Assembly: GCA_034638255.1 (NCBI GenBank)
Contig: JAWPGT010000024.1
Location: 1 to 64,000, forward strand
DNA: 64,000 nucleotides
DNA from: Coprinus comatus
Lineage: Eukaryota > Basidiomycota > Agaricomycetes > Agaricales > Agaricaceae
Reading direction: 5' to 3'
In this document: in pieces, positions 30,636-41,178 of the stretch
Layout: the number at the start of each line of letters is the position of its first letter
How positions within the stretch are numbered: position 1 is the stretch's first letter
The notes under the pieces: model-generated
Told to the model about the DNA's origin: nothing
Database searches by the model: none
What the model saw: the letters and a program-made list of their open reading frames with translations, nothing else
Made by a program: the position numbers and the translations under genes

Positions 30636-32968
30636 GACTTCTGATAAACTGGTTTACTCCTTAACGCCTTTGAAAGAGGAAGATGCAAGGTAAGTTTATA
30701 TCTTAAGTTCAATAAAATAAGCGTACTTACCAGTTTACAGAGTAGAAATCATTGCTTGGATAACAGTGAGCAAGCGACCCTTCAGTATTGTGAAGGATCA
30801 TAGCTTCCTTATCTTGATCAAAACTGGCCGGCCCAACTTTTTTATCCCCTCACCAGACACTGTTGCTCGGGATGTGTGACGTGTGTTTGTATATGTGTAC
30901 GCGTATAGCTGAAGAGTTACAAGTAAGTCATAACTCATATTTGTAATATAATAGTGCATATACTCACCATTTCTCATAATATAGAACTACCCAGGGAATC
31001 TCAGCTTCGCAACCGATGCTTGGTCATCTCCCAACAATCGTGCATTTGTAGCTTTTGTGGTTCATTATGTTCTTGATGGCGTTGTAGTATCAAGAATGTT
31101 GGATCTGGTTGAAGTTGCATGGTCTCATAATGGTCGTAACCTTGCCGCATGTTTTATCAAGGTTTTGGAGGATTTTGGTATCAAGAACAAAGTAAGTAAA
31201 CGATTTACACTGTACCAAAGTAAAGAGAACTTACGTTAGAGTTTAGATACTAGGTGTAACCTGCAATAATGCATCAAATAATGATTTGATGCTTAATGAG
31301 ATGGAAGATTCCCTTGAATCATTCCAAGGGCAACAATCACGCTCACATTGTTTCGCCCATATCATCAATCTAGTTGTAAAAAGTATTCTTCAACAGTTTG
31401 ATACACGGAAAAAAGGTCTCGCTCACTCGGAAGGGACACCGATAAGCGATCAAGATGAAGATGAAGATAATGTCATGCTTGATCCCTTTGCCACATTGGA
31501 TGATGAAGAGGTACCGGATAATACTGAGGGATGGGTAGATGAGAAAGAGTTGTTGGGAGATGTTGCAAAGGCAACACTGGATAAACAAACTGGTCCTGTC
31601 CGAAATGTTTTGTACAAAGTAAGCAAAACATTATGTCACAGCTTAGTACTCACACACTCACCTTCTCTCAGCTTTGTAAAACTGCTCTTGCTATTCCTCG
31701 CTCTTCAACAATCTTACTTCCAAAATGGTGGTCAATTCTCGTTACCCTCAAACTCAAGGATTGTGTAATGCCTCATGATGTTTCGACTCGATGGAATTCA
31801 ACTTACGAAATGTTGATTTTCGCCATTGAGTACAAAGCTGCAGTAAAGCTCATCACAAGCGATGTAGATCTTGGGCTGACTGACTATCAGCTCAAAGTAG
31901 AAGAGTGGGTATTAGCAGAGCAGCTGAGAGATGCTCTAAAGGTACGTTGTCAAACCAATAACTTGTATATTCTTTCTGATCTAAAGTTATAACAGGTCTT
32001 CTATAATGCAACGCTCTTTTTTTCGCGTGAAGGTTCAAGCACCTCATCAGTTATCCCTGCTATGGACAGAATTGACAACCTTCTTACTACTGATATGGCT
32101 AATAAAAAATATTCCAGTGCTATCCTATCTGCGCTCCAGATTGGAAAGAAGATGCTTAATTGGTACTACTCAAAGACAGATGAATCTGAGGTGTATCAGA
32201 TCTCAATGAGTATGTATTTTCTTTTCAATTTCTATTCTACTGTGTATTGTGTTAATATATTATTTCTTTTTACAGTTCTCCATCCTGCACACAAGCTGAA
32301 GTATTTCAAGAAGAAGAAATGGGAGGACAGCTGGATCAATGAAGCTAAGTGGTTAATCAAGTTGCAGTGGACTATAAAATACAAGTCAAGTGAGATACTA
32401 GGAGGACAGGAATTGACATTGGTGAGTTCTATCTACATTACTTAAATTAATATCATATGAATTAACACCCGCTTTAGCATTATAATCCCTCCCATGCTAG
32501 TGACGACAACCCCTTTGACCATCTCTATCTTAATTCGGACTCCGATGAAGAAGAAGAAGATGAACTGCTTCAATACCTCGGGTCTGATGTTGTCCAGGGA
32601 CCAGTGGACCCTGTTCAATGGTGGAACGCCAACCAAAAGACATATCCACAGTTGTCACATATGGCTTTTGACTATCTCGCCATCCCAGGTATGTTCAAGT
32701 TTTCAATTTTTACTATTGCTACATCTGTTAACAATATTGATTTTGTTTAGCATCATCTGTATGCGTTGAGCGTGTCTTCAGTGAGGGAAGACTCATTCTA
32801 CCATATACTCGTAATCGTCTAAGTGCTCAGTCAACATGAGCACTCATATGCCTTGGAGAATGGTTCAAAAAGGGTTTGATAAAAAATAGTGATGTATTAA
32901 AGGTAATTAATCCTTGTGATTCTCGTCCTAGTGATAACTTAGATGCTGGATGGGATAGTATTGTTTAG
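30636..32968 (+). pseudogene. Inner hAT transposase, catalytic and dimerisation parts
   Basis: Coding resumes directly after Copia-3 and spans several exons with introns of about 50-60 bp. Recognisable hAT blocks are FATDAWSSPNNRAFVAF near 31005, RSHCFAHIINLVVKS near 31340, STRWNSTYEML near 31785, and the C-terminal hATC dimerisation block (CVERVFSEGR, NRLSAQST) near 32760-32840. Disabling lesions include a TGA at 30877-30879, a frame change shortly after it, and a TGA at 32837-32839. The end at 32968 is the first stop after the hATC tail. Confidence 0.85.
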
Positions 32969-33289
32969 TTACCACATTCATGTATGACAGTAGGGTAGTA
33001 TCTATAGTATCACCTTGTTCTCAACAGACTTGTTGAATGTACGCATTGTTGGTGTTACTCAAAACTTAGTGTGACCCGTAACCCTGGGTAACCCTTGAGA
33101 AACCCGTACCCTCACCCGCAAAACCCGGACCCATGAGTGATGGGTAGGGGTAGGTATGGGTAGGGTAGGGGTAAGGGGAATTTTACCCCGGGTTTACCCC
33201 TGCTGATCCCTAGTTAGACATGAAGAAGAAGATAGAGAAGAGGTCATATCTGAAAAAAAGAAGAAAAAGCGAAATTCAAAGGTATATAT

Positions 33290-33570
33290 ATATATATATC
33301 TTTACAATCCTCTTCAATGGTGGAAGGTAAGTAGTTTTATATCATTATGAATTATTACTTATTTCTTCAGTCATTGCTTGTCCTATTAGACTCATGAAAC
33401 ATCATTCCCCATACTGGCAAGAGTTGCTAAAGATATTCTAGCAATCCCTGCAACAAGTGTTGCTGTAGAGAGAACTTTCTCTAAGTCTAGGCATATTTGC
33501 TCTGATTTAAGAGCTTCTTTAAAAGCTGAAACAATTTCCAAAGCTCTTTTAACACAGGTCTAGATTAGAA
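33290..33570 (+). pseudogene. Outer hAT transposase, hATC remnant
   Basis: Short exons encode an NPLQWWK motif near 33303 and, after a probable intron, ILARVAKDILAIPATS and VAVERTFSKSRH near 33412-33490. This is the classic hATC dimerisation motif of a hAT family different from the inner element. A TAG follows Q-V near 33560. Upstream parts of this transposase are missing on the other side of the inner element, apart from a short stretch before 25088. Confidence 0.85.
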
Positions 33571-33748
33571 ATGGAGTTTTCAACCCAAAAGATATCTAGA
33601 TTCATTATATTTCCCCTTGTTCAAAACAACTATATAAAACAAACTAATTACCATATTTTAATTGATTAAAATACAGTAATTACCATATCCAGTTAATATA
33701 CTCATTGTTTGTATATGGATACAATATGGTTGGAGCCTTAATTGCTTT

Positions 33749-33988
33749 TCTATCCAACATAAAGAGGAATACATATGGGAAACAAATACCGGGATTCATC
33801 ATGCTCTACAACAGACTCGTGTTGCTCAACATCTCCATCCCCACTATCAACTCATCATTGAATCTCTTAACAGAAGGAGACATTCATTGCCTTTGATTTT
33901 CAGCACTCAGGCCAGATCACAATATAATGGCAATAGCAGCAATCAAGAAACTCGTCAAGGAGGAGACTCCTGAGGAGTTAAATGTTGG
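33749..33988 (+). other. Gypsy-2 3' flank resuming after the hAT nest
   Basis: 240 bp continuing the sequence interrupted at 24765. It ends with a purine-rich stretch (AAGGAGGAGACTCC near 33957) before TGTTGGAAAA at 33985. No coding domain is recognisable. Confidence 0.5.
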
Positions 33989-34300
33989 AAAAAGGGACTA
34001 TTATTAGATAGTCACATGACTCTTTTTCATTTGTTTTGTTTCACCTTAGCATTACTCTCTTGCATTATATGGCAGCTCCTTATTGGTTGAGTTAGTGTTT
34101 CACTTATGTGTTTCAATTCCTGTATCATCTCCTGTTTCATGTATAATTACCTAACACATAGTAGACACCTGACTCCTTTCTAGTCATAGCATGGACCATT
34201 CTATTCTCCTATAAGTAGTGTACTTTCGTTTGTATTATTTCTTCAGTTCCAATAACTACTTCTACTCACCTCTCACAAGCCCCCTACACAATACTACCTA
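33985..34300 (+). repeat. Possible LTR-like segment
   Basis: Begins TGTTGGAAAAAGGG after a purine tract, and holds a TATAAG box near 34211 and a CT-rich start-site-like region before a gag-like ORF. It could be the 5' LTR of the element whose zinc-knuckle ORF follows, or the 3' LTR of Gypsy-2. It does not match the Gypsy-2 LTR at 18192. No second copy was seen, so this is tentative. Confidence 0.35.
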
Positions 34301-34322
34301 CCACTTTGTGCATATACTTATT

Positions 34323-35181
34323 ATGTCTTCTATGACTTGTATTCGTGCTCACTTCAACATTAAAGAAACGAATCATTTGGCTCACCAAGAGCTATGCATC
34401 AATGGAACTTTGGGCTCAGAACTGCAACAACCTGCAAATTGAGTCCCTAGTCAAGATACTCAGCCACCCAGCATTCCCCGCAAATGTACAGAAACCCCAT
34501 GTTTGTCACCTACAGCCACACCACATGGTCAGTGCATTGCATGTAATAGATTTAACCATTACCTACCACACTGCAAGGAGTACATATGTGTCCACTGCAA
34601 ACATAAAGCCCCAGGACATTTTGCCAAGTACTGTACCTTCAATCCCTACAGGGGAAAACCAGCAGACACTGTCCCAGAATCAATCAGGGAAGAACACTTC
34701 AAACTCAACCCCTTCCTCACAAACAGAATTGCTGAAACTTCTAGTTAAAGAAGAACTAAACCCACCATTCTTTCCACACAACAGTCTCTTACCCTTGGGA
34801 AAGACAGAAAGAAGAATATTAACCTTCTTAAATCACTCGAGATATGCAAGTCCTGCTCCACAGGGACAAGAACCCCACTACCTTCTCCATGCCATAATGA
34901 AGGACATAGTAGATGCACTACCAGCACTCACCGAGCTAGCATATGCTCACCATCACCCCACATCCCAACTGACTCCTATGGAGAGGACTACAACCCAATC
35001 ACCAAGGCCAACATCACAGGCTCCCCCGGCCCCACCATGTATTAGAATTGGTCATAATGTGGACATTACTCCTAACGAAGGGAATAATGTTATGAACCCA
35101 ACTGAATCAGAAGATTCTGATTCAGTTGGGTTCATAACAGTATGTGTGAGAGTACCAGAATATTCTCAACATTGTATATAA
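34323..35181 (+). pseudogene. Gag-like ORF region with two zinc-knuckle motifs
   Basis: Two overlapping frames. The frame starting at ATG 34323 gives 39 residues and stops, then continues in frame from 34503 to 34748 with a Cys/His region: CIACNRF, HYLPHCKEYIC and CKHKAPGHFAKYC, the last being a C-x2-C-x6-H-x4-C variant knuckle. A second frame at 34345-35181 (278 codons) has no recognisable domain and may be partly accidental. The setting between LTR-like ends suggests a non-autonomous retroelement with a nucleocapsid-like protein. I do not recognise the family. Confidence 0.5.
35088..35139. repeat. 52-bp palindrome made of two LTR-type starts
   Basis: TGTTATGAACCCAACTGAAT... is followed head-to-head by its own complement, with 25-bp arms and a 2-base centre. 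The arm matches the first ~25 bases of the Gypsy-2 LTR at 18192 and the flipped core at 9395 with a few differences. A purine-rich AACGAAGGGAATAA precedes it. Confidence 0.9.
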
Positions 35182-35766
35182 TCATTCTCAAAGATAGTAT
35201 GAGAGAATCAGATTGTTGTGGAAAAAACACCTTAGTATGTTAATATGTCCTTCCATAGCAAGCTCAGCTGACACTTAATTCTATTAATATGTGGAAATAC
35301 ATTGTTCCTGCTAATATCTATCTAAGGTCAATGTTTTGATAATTGTGATTGACCATGGGAAAGCTGATTGCATGATCAATTAATGATCAAAAGGGTGTGT
35401 ACACTGTTGATGATGTGCAGGAATCGTGGGAACATAAGTCCGGTTAAGTCCACTCAGATGATCCCGAATTACACACAATCAATTTTTCACTGGGTACGAG
35501 CATTGACTCTAACTCAAGAAATATTTAATCTCATTCTGTTAAGTTTCTCATCGCCGACATAAATTAAATTAAAAGTGAATGAATGAAAAAACATTGAGAG
35601 CTAAGTGGTAATAGTAAAAAAAACTTGTTACAACCAACGAATGTCAACCTTTAAAGACATCGTTCAATCCTTTTTTTCGATCAACTACAGACTCGCTCAC
35701 AAGGGGGTGGGGTATGAGGCGAGGGGGGCAGCAAATGGATGGGTATGCTTTACTTATGTTTCTACT
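35182..35766. other. Intergenic, transposon-to-gene transition
   Basis: A/T-rich, with no ORF or RNA that I can support. It contains a G-rich stretch near 35702-35735 (GGGGGTGGGG, GAGGGGGGCAG). It marks the border between repeats and the conserved genes. Confidence 0.7.
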
Positions 35767-37511
35767 TTACAGCAGGTCACCAAGCGCGCCCATCTCAGCA
35801 CCGGTACTTTCCCTCATACCGATTTCCCAGTCTGCAAGCAAAAAGTGAGCATGAAACAGAATGATGGAGGGAGAGATGTGGTACGTACAGCTGTAGATGA
35901 TAGTAACAGCCATGAGAATACCAGTTCCACTTCCAATAGCACCCATCAAATCAGCAGCAACGGAGAGGAGACCGAGGATGGCGCCACCAAAGGCAGCAGC
36001 AGTAGGAATGACACGCTTGAGCTCCTTGTACATGGAACCTTCACGATGGCCAGCCATGACCTGAAAAAAAAATGACATTAACATTAATATGACAAAAAAG
36101 CGGATGCATGACGTACCATTTGTTGATCCTTAAGTTGCTTGGCGACGTCACGCGGACCAGATCCAGATACTTCAATCCAAGTCTTGGAGAACAACGCACA
36201 GGCAGAGAGCATGAACGCTATGTAAACAGCAGTATGAACAGGGTCAAGAACAGCTTCCTTCATGGTGTGGGGTGGAGACATGTAATAGGCGATACCAGAT
36301 ACCGCGCGGAGTTGTGGTGAATCGTCAAGAGGCTGTGATGACGTCAGTTCAATATTTTGTTCGAAGAAAAAGATAAAATACGTACCTCCCAAACACCCAA
36401 AAGACGAACGAGGAGATTGGTTGGGAAACGGGTGGCAAGCATTTGGGAAACGATGAACACGTTCGAAGTAAGAGCGCTCTCGAGCATGATGGGCATGTTT
36501 GATGTATAGAAGAGTTTGACCGGATATGAACCACGTTGACCACGGAACCTGTTACTCTTAACGGGAATTTCAATACGGAAACCCTGGAGGTAGATGACGA
36601 CGGCGAAGATGACGATAGTGGCAATGAGGTTCATGACGTTGGGAAGACGATCGCGCCAGAATGCCTCACGAAGTGCCCGTCCTTTATCATTCCATGTGAA
36701 GAGGAGATGAAAGAGGGCAACCATAGCACCTTCGAACTCTGGACCACGTCCAATATTGACAGTTGTGGGAGAGAAGGCTTTCCAGACGATAGACTCGCAG
36801 ATATTTGTAGCAATGAAAAGCGAAATACCGGAGCCGAGACCGTAACCCTTTTGAAGGAGCTCGTCGAGAAGGATGACGATGAGGGCAGCAGCGACGAGCT
36901 GGATGATGAGCAGAAGACAGACACCTGCACCGAGATCCTTTGGTTGACCATAGAGACCAGTAAGAACGTAAACGGTTGCTTGACCAAGGGAGATGATAAG
37001 AGCAAAAACTGGACACGTATGAGCACAAATATTTTAGATATTTATGGAAATAGAGACATACGCTTTTGAGCCCCACTGAAAAGTGCACGGTCCTCTTTCA
37101 AGCTGAAGTCGACTTCAATGAGATTTGCGCCGGCGAGGAGTTGCATGATCATGCCTGAAGTTACAATTGGAGAGATACCGAGTTCCATAAGAGTGCCACG
37201 ATTTGACGCAAGGATGACCCGCATCCAGTAGAGGGGATCCGACGAGTCCGACGACATGATGCCATACAGCGGCACTTGCGAGCAGACAAGGAAAATGAGC
37301 AGCGTCACTGCCGTCCATAGTACTTTCTGATTGAACGGAACCTGCGAAAAGGGGTAAGCACAGTTTATATTTCTTAGCTCAACGCATACCTTGCGATCAG
37401 GCGAGGACACCTCGGGAAGGATGGGCAGGAACGGGCGAACAAGGTTTAGAAACCGGACTACAGAATATTCAGCGCAATTCTGTGAAATAATCGACAAGAC
37501 TTACAACTCAT
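35767..37511 (-). CDS. SEC61: Sec61 alpha, ER protein translocation channel
   Basis: Pore-forming subunit of the ER translocon, which moves or inserts nascent proteins across the ER membrane. Seven exons are readable. Exon 1 is only ATGAGTT (37505-37511), followed by a GTAAGT donor and an acceptor ending at 37458, giving [14 protein letters not shown], like the N-terminus of known Sec61 alpha. Diagnostic blocks: [46 protein letters not shown], the plug and loop region, [21 protein letters not shown], and [18 protein letters not shown] near the C-terminus. Junctions preserve phase throughout, and the expected protein of roughly 475-480 residues is full length. It is an essential housekeeping gene, unrelated to its neighbours. 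Confidence 0.97.
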
Positions 37512-37836
37512 AGTTGGAGGAGGATAAGAGAACTCGCCACCTCACTTTCATCTTTTCTGGACGTGGCATATTATGTAATGCCATCACATGACACATCAAC
37601 ACCCAACATGAGTGGGTTATTTCCGTCCACCGCAAATGGGTCAATAACTATAACTCGCGGGTACTGAAATGATTGTTCGAATGGCGAACTGCTATTATCT
37701 GAAAGCCTGAGGATTAAACTCGCATATCATAGTATTTCCGTCGTTTACTAGCTCGAACCCTTTTTCACCTCCGACGTTGAGAGAATGAGTTGAAAGAAGT
37801 TAAGGATATCAATGGAGCTATGGCTCCACATGACAT
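37512..37836. promoter_or_regulatory. Upstream region of SEC61
   Basis: 325 bp between SEC61 and tRNA-Ala. It contains CATCACATGACACAT-like sequence near 37582 and CpG-bearing, non-repetitive sequence. No gene is seen. It probably holds the SEC61 promoter; this is inference from position only. Confidence 0.5.
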
Positions 37837-37919
37837 GGGCACATGGTGTAGTTGGTTATCACGCTCGCTTAGCATTATTACCTTGCGAGAGGTGTTGGGT
37901 TCAATTCCCAATGTGTCCA
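37837..37919 (+). tRNA. tRNA-Ala (AGC) with a 9-nt intron
   Basis: The acceptor stem GGGCACA pairs with TGTGTCC (one G-T pair), and the discriminator is A. The D arm is GTG...CAC, the anticodon stem CTCGC/GCGAG, and the T arm TTGGG-TTCAATT-CCCAA. The anticodon stem encloses 16 nt: TTAGCA, then TTATTACCT, then T. Removing nine bases after position 37 gives a normal 7-nt loop with anticodon AGC. A T-rich Pol III terminator follows a few bases downstream (TTGTCTTTTT). Confidence 0.92.
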
Positions 37920-38082
37920 TTTGTCTTTTTGTCTCCTGAAGTCATATATTCCTACAACTACCTACGGTGACTTCGCCGTGGAAGTATCGCACTTAATCCC
38001 GCTTTTCAGTTTTTGTTCAGGAGTTCGACGATTTACTAATTACGTTAACGTTGTCGACCCATCATCTTTATGACCTACCACG

Positions 38083-39505
38083 ATGAACACGCTTACAAAC
38101 CCTCCAGAAGTCCCTCCATTTCAACTTCAATCTATATTATCAACAGTTTTTGAAGAAGAGCTTGGTAAATAGCCTGTTGCTCTCACGACCAATCTGCATT
38201 ACAACAACTATTGTCAGATGTCAGTCGAAAATCCAAAGATACCACTACTCCATGTATAACCTCCGCTCAAGCACTTGGTATGTTGTCCCATTTATCATTG
38301 ACAACAGAACACTAAGCAAAGAGTTATAGGAACTGAAATATATATTGGTTGCTCTAATGGGGAGCTATTACGATTTGGTTTGGTAGCTGATGACCCAAGT
38401 AAAGTGAGTTCTCAAACAGACTATACCAAACGTTTTGTCCATACCCATTACTTTTTCGCCTACATAGCTCGAGTCATATACGTTATTATCTCGTCAAAGT
38501 ATTCCGACAACAAAGAGTATTGACCAGATTATCATACTTCCATCCCTCTCACGTCTTCTCGTACAATCAGGTGAGTTACTTCCCGAGTTCCAATCACCCA
38601 CCCAAGTCTTATGAAACGATTTTGCTGAAATGGACATGTTATAGACCATCAAATACATTTCTTCACTCTACCTACTCTTGATCCAGTGAACATCAAACCT
38701 ATTCGTAATGTTCTTACTTTTGCTGTCGATAATCGACATCTTCAAAGACCTCCAATCCCTACAAACGATCCCGTCGAATTCTCTGTTATCAAAAGAAACG
38801 GAATCGCAATGTTCTCTTTACGAAACGATAGATTATTCTACCAAAAGGTCCGTAAAAACAACAATCCCAGCCATAAATGAAAAGCCTTAAAAATCAAACA
38901 TTTCTACACACAGGAAATCCCATTACCTCCTGATTCCCAACCTGCCATAACAGCTCGAAGAACAGGCCACGCACTCTGTTTCTGCGACAACGAAATGTAC
39001 AGTCTCGTAGACCTAGAAGCAGCCTCTCTTTTTCCTCTTCTTCCTTTACGACAGGCATCCGATCCAACACCATTCGATGTTAAACCTATTATCAATGTCA
39101 TGGTGATAGTGAATTTTTGATATTATCTTGGACTGGACATCTGTTTTAGGACTTTTTATTACCGGAGAAGGAGATCCTGTTAGGGGAACTTTGGAATGGG
39201 CTAGTTACCCCAAGGCTGTTTGTAAGGATGCTTTTCCACTATAAGTCATGTCGCCTGCTCACTCCGTGACCCTTGTAGGTCTTGATTATCCCTATATCAC
39301 ATCACTCCTGCCTAACGAAACCATTGAAGTGCACAACATTGAAACCCAGGCTATTACTCAGGTCATCAATGCTCCTCCCGAAATGAGTTCCGTGAAACGA
39401 CTGGATCTCATTGCCAGCACTCATGGTTACGTAGTGCCGTCATCGGAGCGCGTAGGAAAACTCAAGAAGGTCAAGGTGAAGTTGAACAGAGGTGCACAGG
39501 AGTGA
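38083..39505 (+). pseudogene. CNH-domain protein of the Vps39/Vps3/TGFBRAP1 type, C-terminally truncated
   Basis: In relatives this is a tethering-complex subunit (HOPS/CORVET class) with an N-terminal CNH beta-propeller, acting in vacuole and endosome fusion. I read exons joined by introns of about 50-60 bp. Visible stretches are ALGTEIYIGCSNGELLRFGL, VQSDHQIHFFTLPTLDPVNI, RNGIAMFSLRNDRLFYQKE, GHALCFCDNEMYSLVDLE and YPYITSLLPNETIEVHNIET, all CNH-like. The frame stops at 39505 after about 380 residues, whereas family members run to roughly 1000 and continue with clathrin-heavy-chain-like repeats. The next gene starts 100 bp on, so the rest is missing. The intron near 39105-39150 joins one base out of phase. 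Either a truncated pseudogene or a short CNH-only protein. Confidence 0.7.
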
Positions 39506-39607
39506 ATTTTCAGCAAGTATATCCATGTTCATTTTAACCTGCGATGAAAGTCGTACACTATTATGATACAGTAATCTACACATAAATAAGCAAGTCTAGG
39601 ATGATGT

Positions 39608-40184
<577 letters not shown>

Positions 40185-40465
40185 TGTGAGGATGAGTAGT
40201 AGTTGGGTGGTGGTGGTTGGTGGTTGAGGTAGATGTGTAGTCTTCCATCGTCGGAGGTGTTGCTGTATTTATAGCAAAGAATCCAATCAACAAAGACGCG
40301 TCAATCCAAAACACGCGTTGAGCACCAAACAACACCAAAGTCACGTGCATCTATATATATACTCTCGCACACACATCGCTGAGATATCATTCCCCTTGAC
40401 TCAAGACCACCACCATCTTGCGCAACCCCCGTCTTTTCGCCTTCTAACTCCTCCAGTCATCCACT
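40185..40465. promoter_or_regulatory. Bidirectional H2A-H2B promoter
   Basis: 281 bp between the two start codons. A TATATATATA box at about 40352-40361 faces H2B. On the other strand GCTATAAATACAGC near 40262-40275 faces H2A. CCAAT-like words (AATCCAATCAAC, GTCAATCCAAAACA) and ACGCGT lie between them. Such shared promoters are normal for fungal histone pairs and support S-phase co-expression (inference). Confidence 0.8.
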
Positions 40466-41063
40466 ATGCCTCCCAAACCCGCTTCTACTGCTGGAAAAGC
40501 CCCTGCTTCCACTGCCTCCAAGGCTCCCGCCAAGCCTACTGAGGGTTCTAAGGCTGCTAAGAAGACCTCCAAGGCCGCAGCACCTGCTGATGGTGAAAAG
40601 AAGAAGCGCAAGAAGCTGAGAAAGGAAACCTACTCCTCTTACATCTACAAGGGTATGTTGATCTAATCATTTGACGATCCTAAACCTAACTTTTTAATCC
40701 TTTTTAGTCCTCAAGCAGGTCCACCCCGATACTGGTATCTCCAACAAGGCCATGGCTATCCTCAACAGCTTTGTCAACGATATCTTTGAGCGCATTGCCA
40801 CTGAGGCTTCCAGTAAGTTTGCCTCTGCCATCATCCTCATGTACCGTTCTGACATCATTTGCAGAGCTTGCTTCCTACTCCAAGAAATCCACCATCTCAT
40901 CGCGCGAAATCCAAACATCAGTGCGCCTTATCCTCCCTGGTGAACTTGCCAAGCACGCTATATCAGAAGGCACCAAGTCTGTAACAAGTACGTCTTTGTA
41001 CATCCTAATCATGACCCACTTCTTATGTTTTCTTCAGAATTCTCGTCAGCTGGTGCCAAATAA
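40466..41063 (+). CDS. H2B: Histone H2B
   Basis: Core nucleosome histone. Exon 1 carries a Lys/Ala/Pro-rich tail ([16 protein letters not shown]...) and [17 protein letters not shown]. Exons 2-4 read [77 protein letters not shown]. The C-terminal Lys of [11 protein letters not shown] is the conserved ubiquitination site of the family. Three introns of about 50-60 bp keep phase, and the length (about 140 residues) is normal. Transcribed away from H2A. Confidence 0.96.
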
Positions 41064-41178
41064 ACGAACGGCTACTGTTCTCATTCGTCATTTTTATTTG
41101 TTGTACATCAGTGTATTTTCTAATTGATTTTTCTTTTTGTATGTGTGTGTTCCCGGTGGTCAAATTAAGTCGAACTTG

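Larger units (their letters stand above)
25096..33212 (+). mobile_element. Inner hAT transposon, carrying Copia-3
   Basis: Ends are TAGGGATTGGCAGGGGTA at 25096 and the complement of TAGGGATCAGCAGGGGTA ending at 33212. Both sides carry the 8-bp duplication GTTAGACA (25088-25095 and 33213-33220). The inside encodes a BED-finger hAT transposase in plus orientation. At 26135 the transposase exon is interrupted by Copia-3. Subterminal GGGTA-rich repeats near 25150-25215 and 33070-33190 (GGGTAGGGGTAGG-like) may bind transposase. Confidence 0.95.
24766..33740. mobile_element. Outer hAT transposon (degenerate), split by an inner hAT
   Basis: Terminal inverted repeats are TAAGGCTCCAACCATAT at 24766-24782 and its complement at 33724-33740. 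The flanks ATTGCTTT at 24758-24765 and 33741-33748 are identical, giving the 8-bp duplication typical of hAT elements. Without the inner insertion it would be only about 850 bp (24766-25095 plus 33221-33740), so it is a shortened copy that keeps just the 3' end of a transposase gene. It sits in the 3' region of Gypsy-2. Confidence 0.93.

Noticed and set aside
33283..33299. TA repeat in the outer hAT, possible regulatory or fragile site
   Set aside because: Short simple repeat within transposon intron sequence; nothing more can be said.
36536..37069. Plus-strand 177-codon frame rich in Asp, Glu and Thr
   Set aside because: It lies entirely opposite SEC61 exons, whose reading is certain; it is an antisense shadow.
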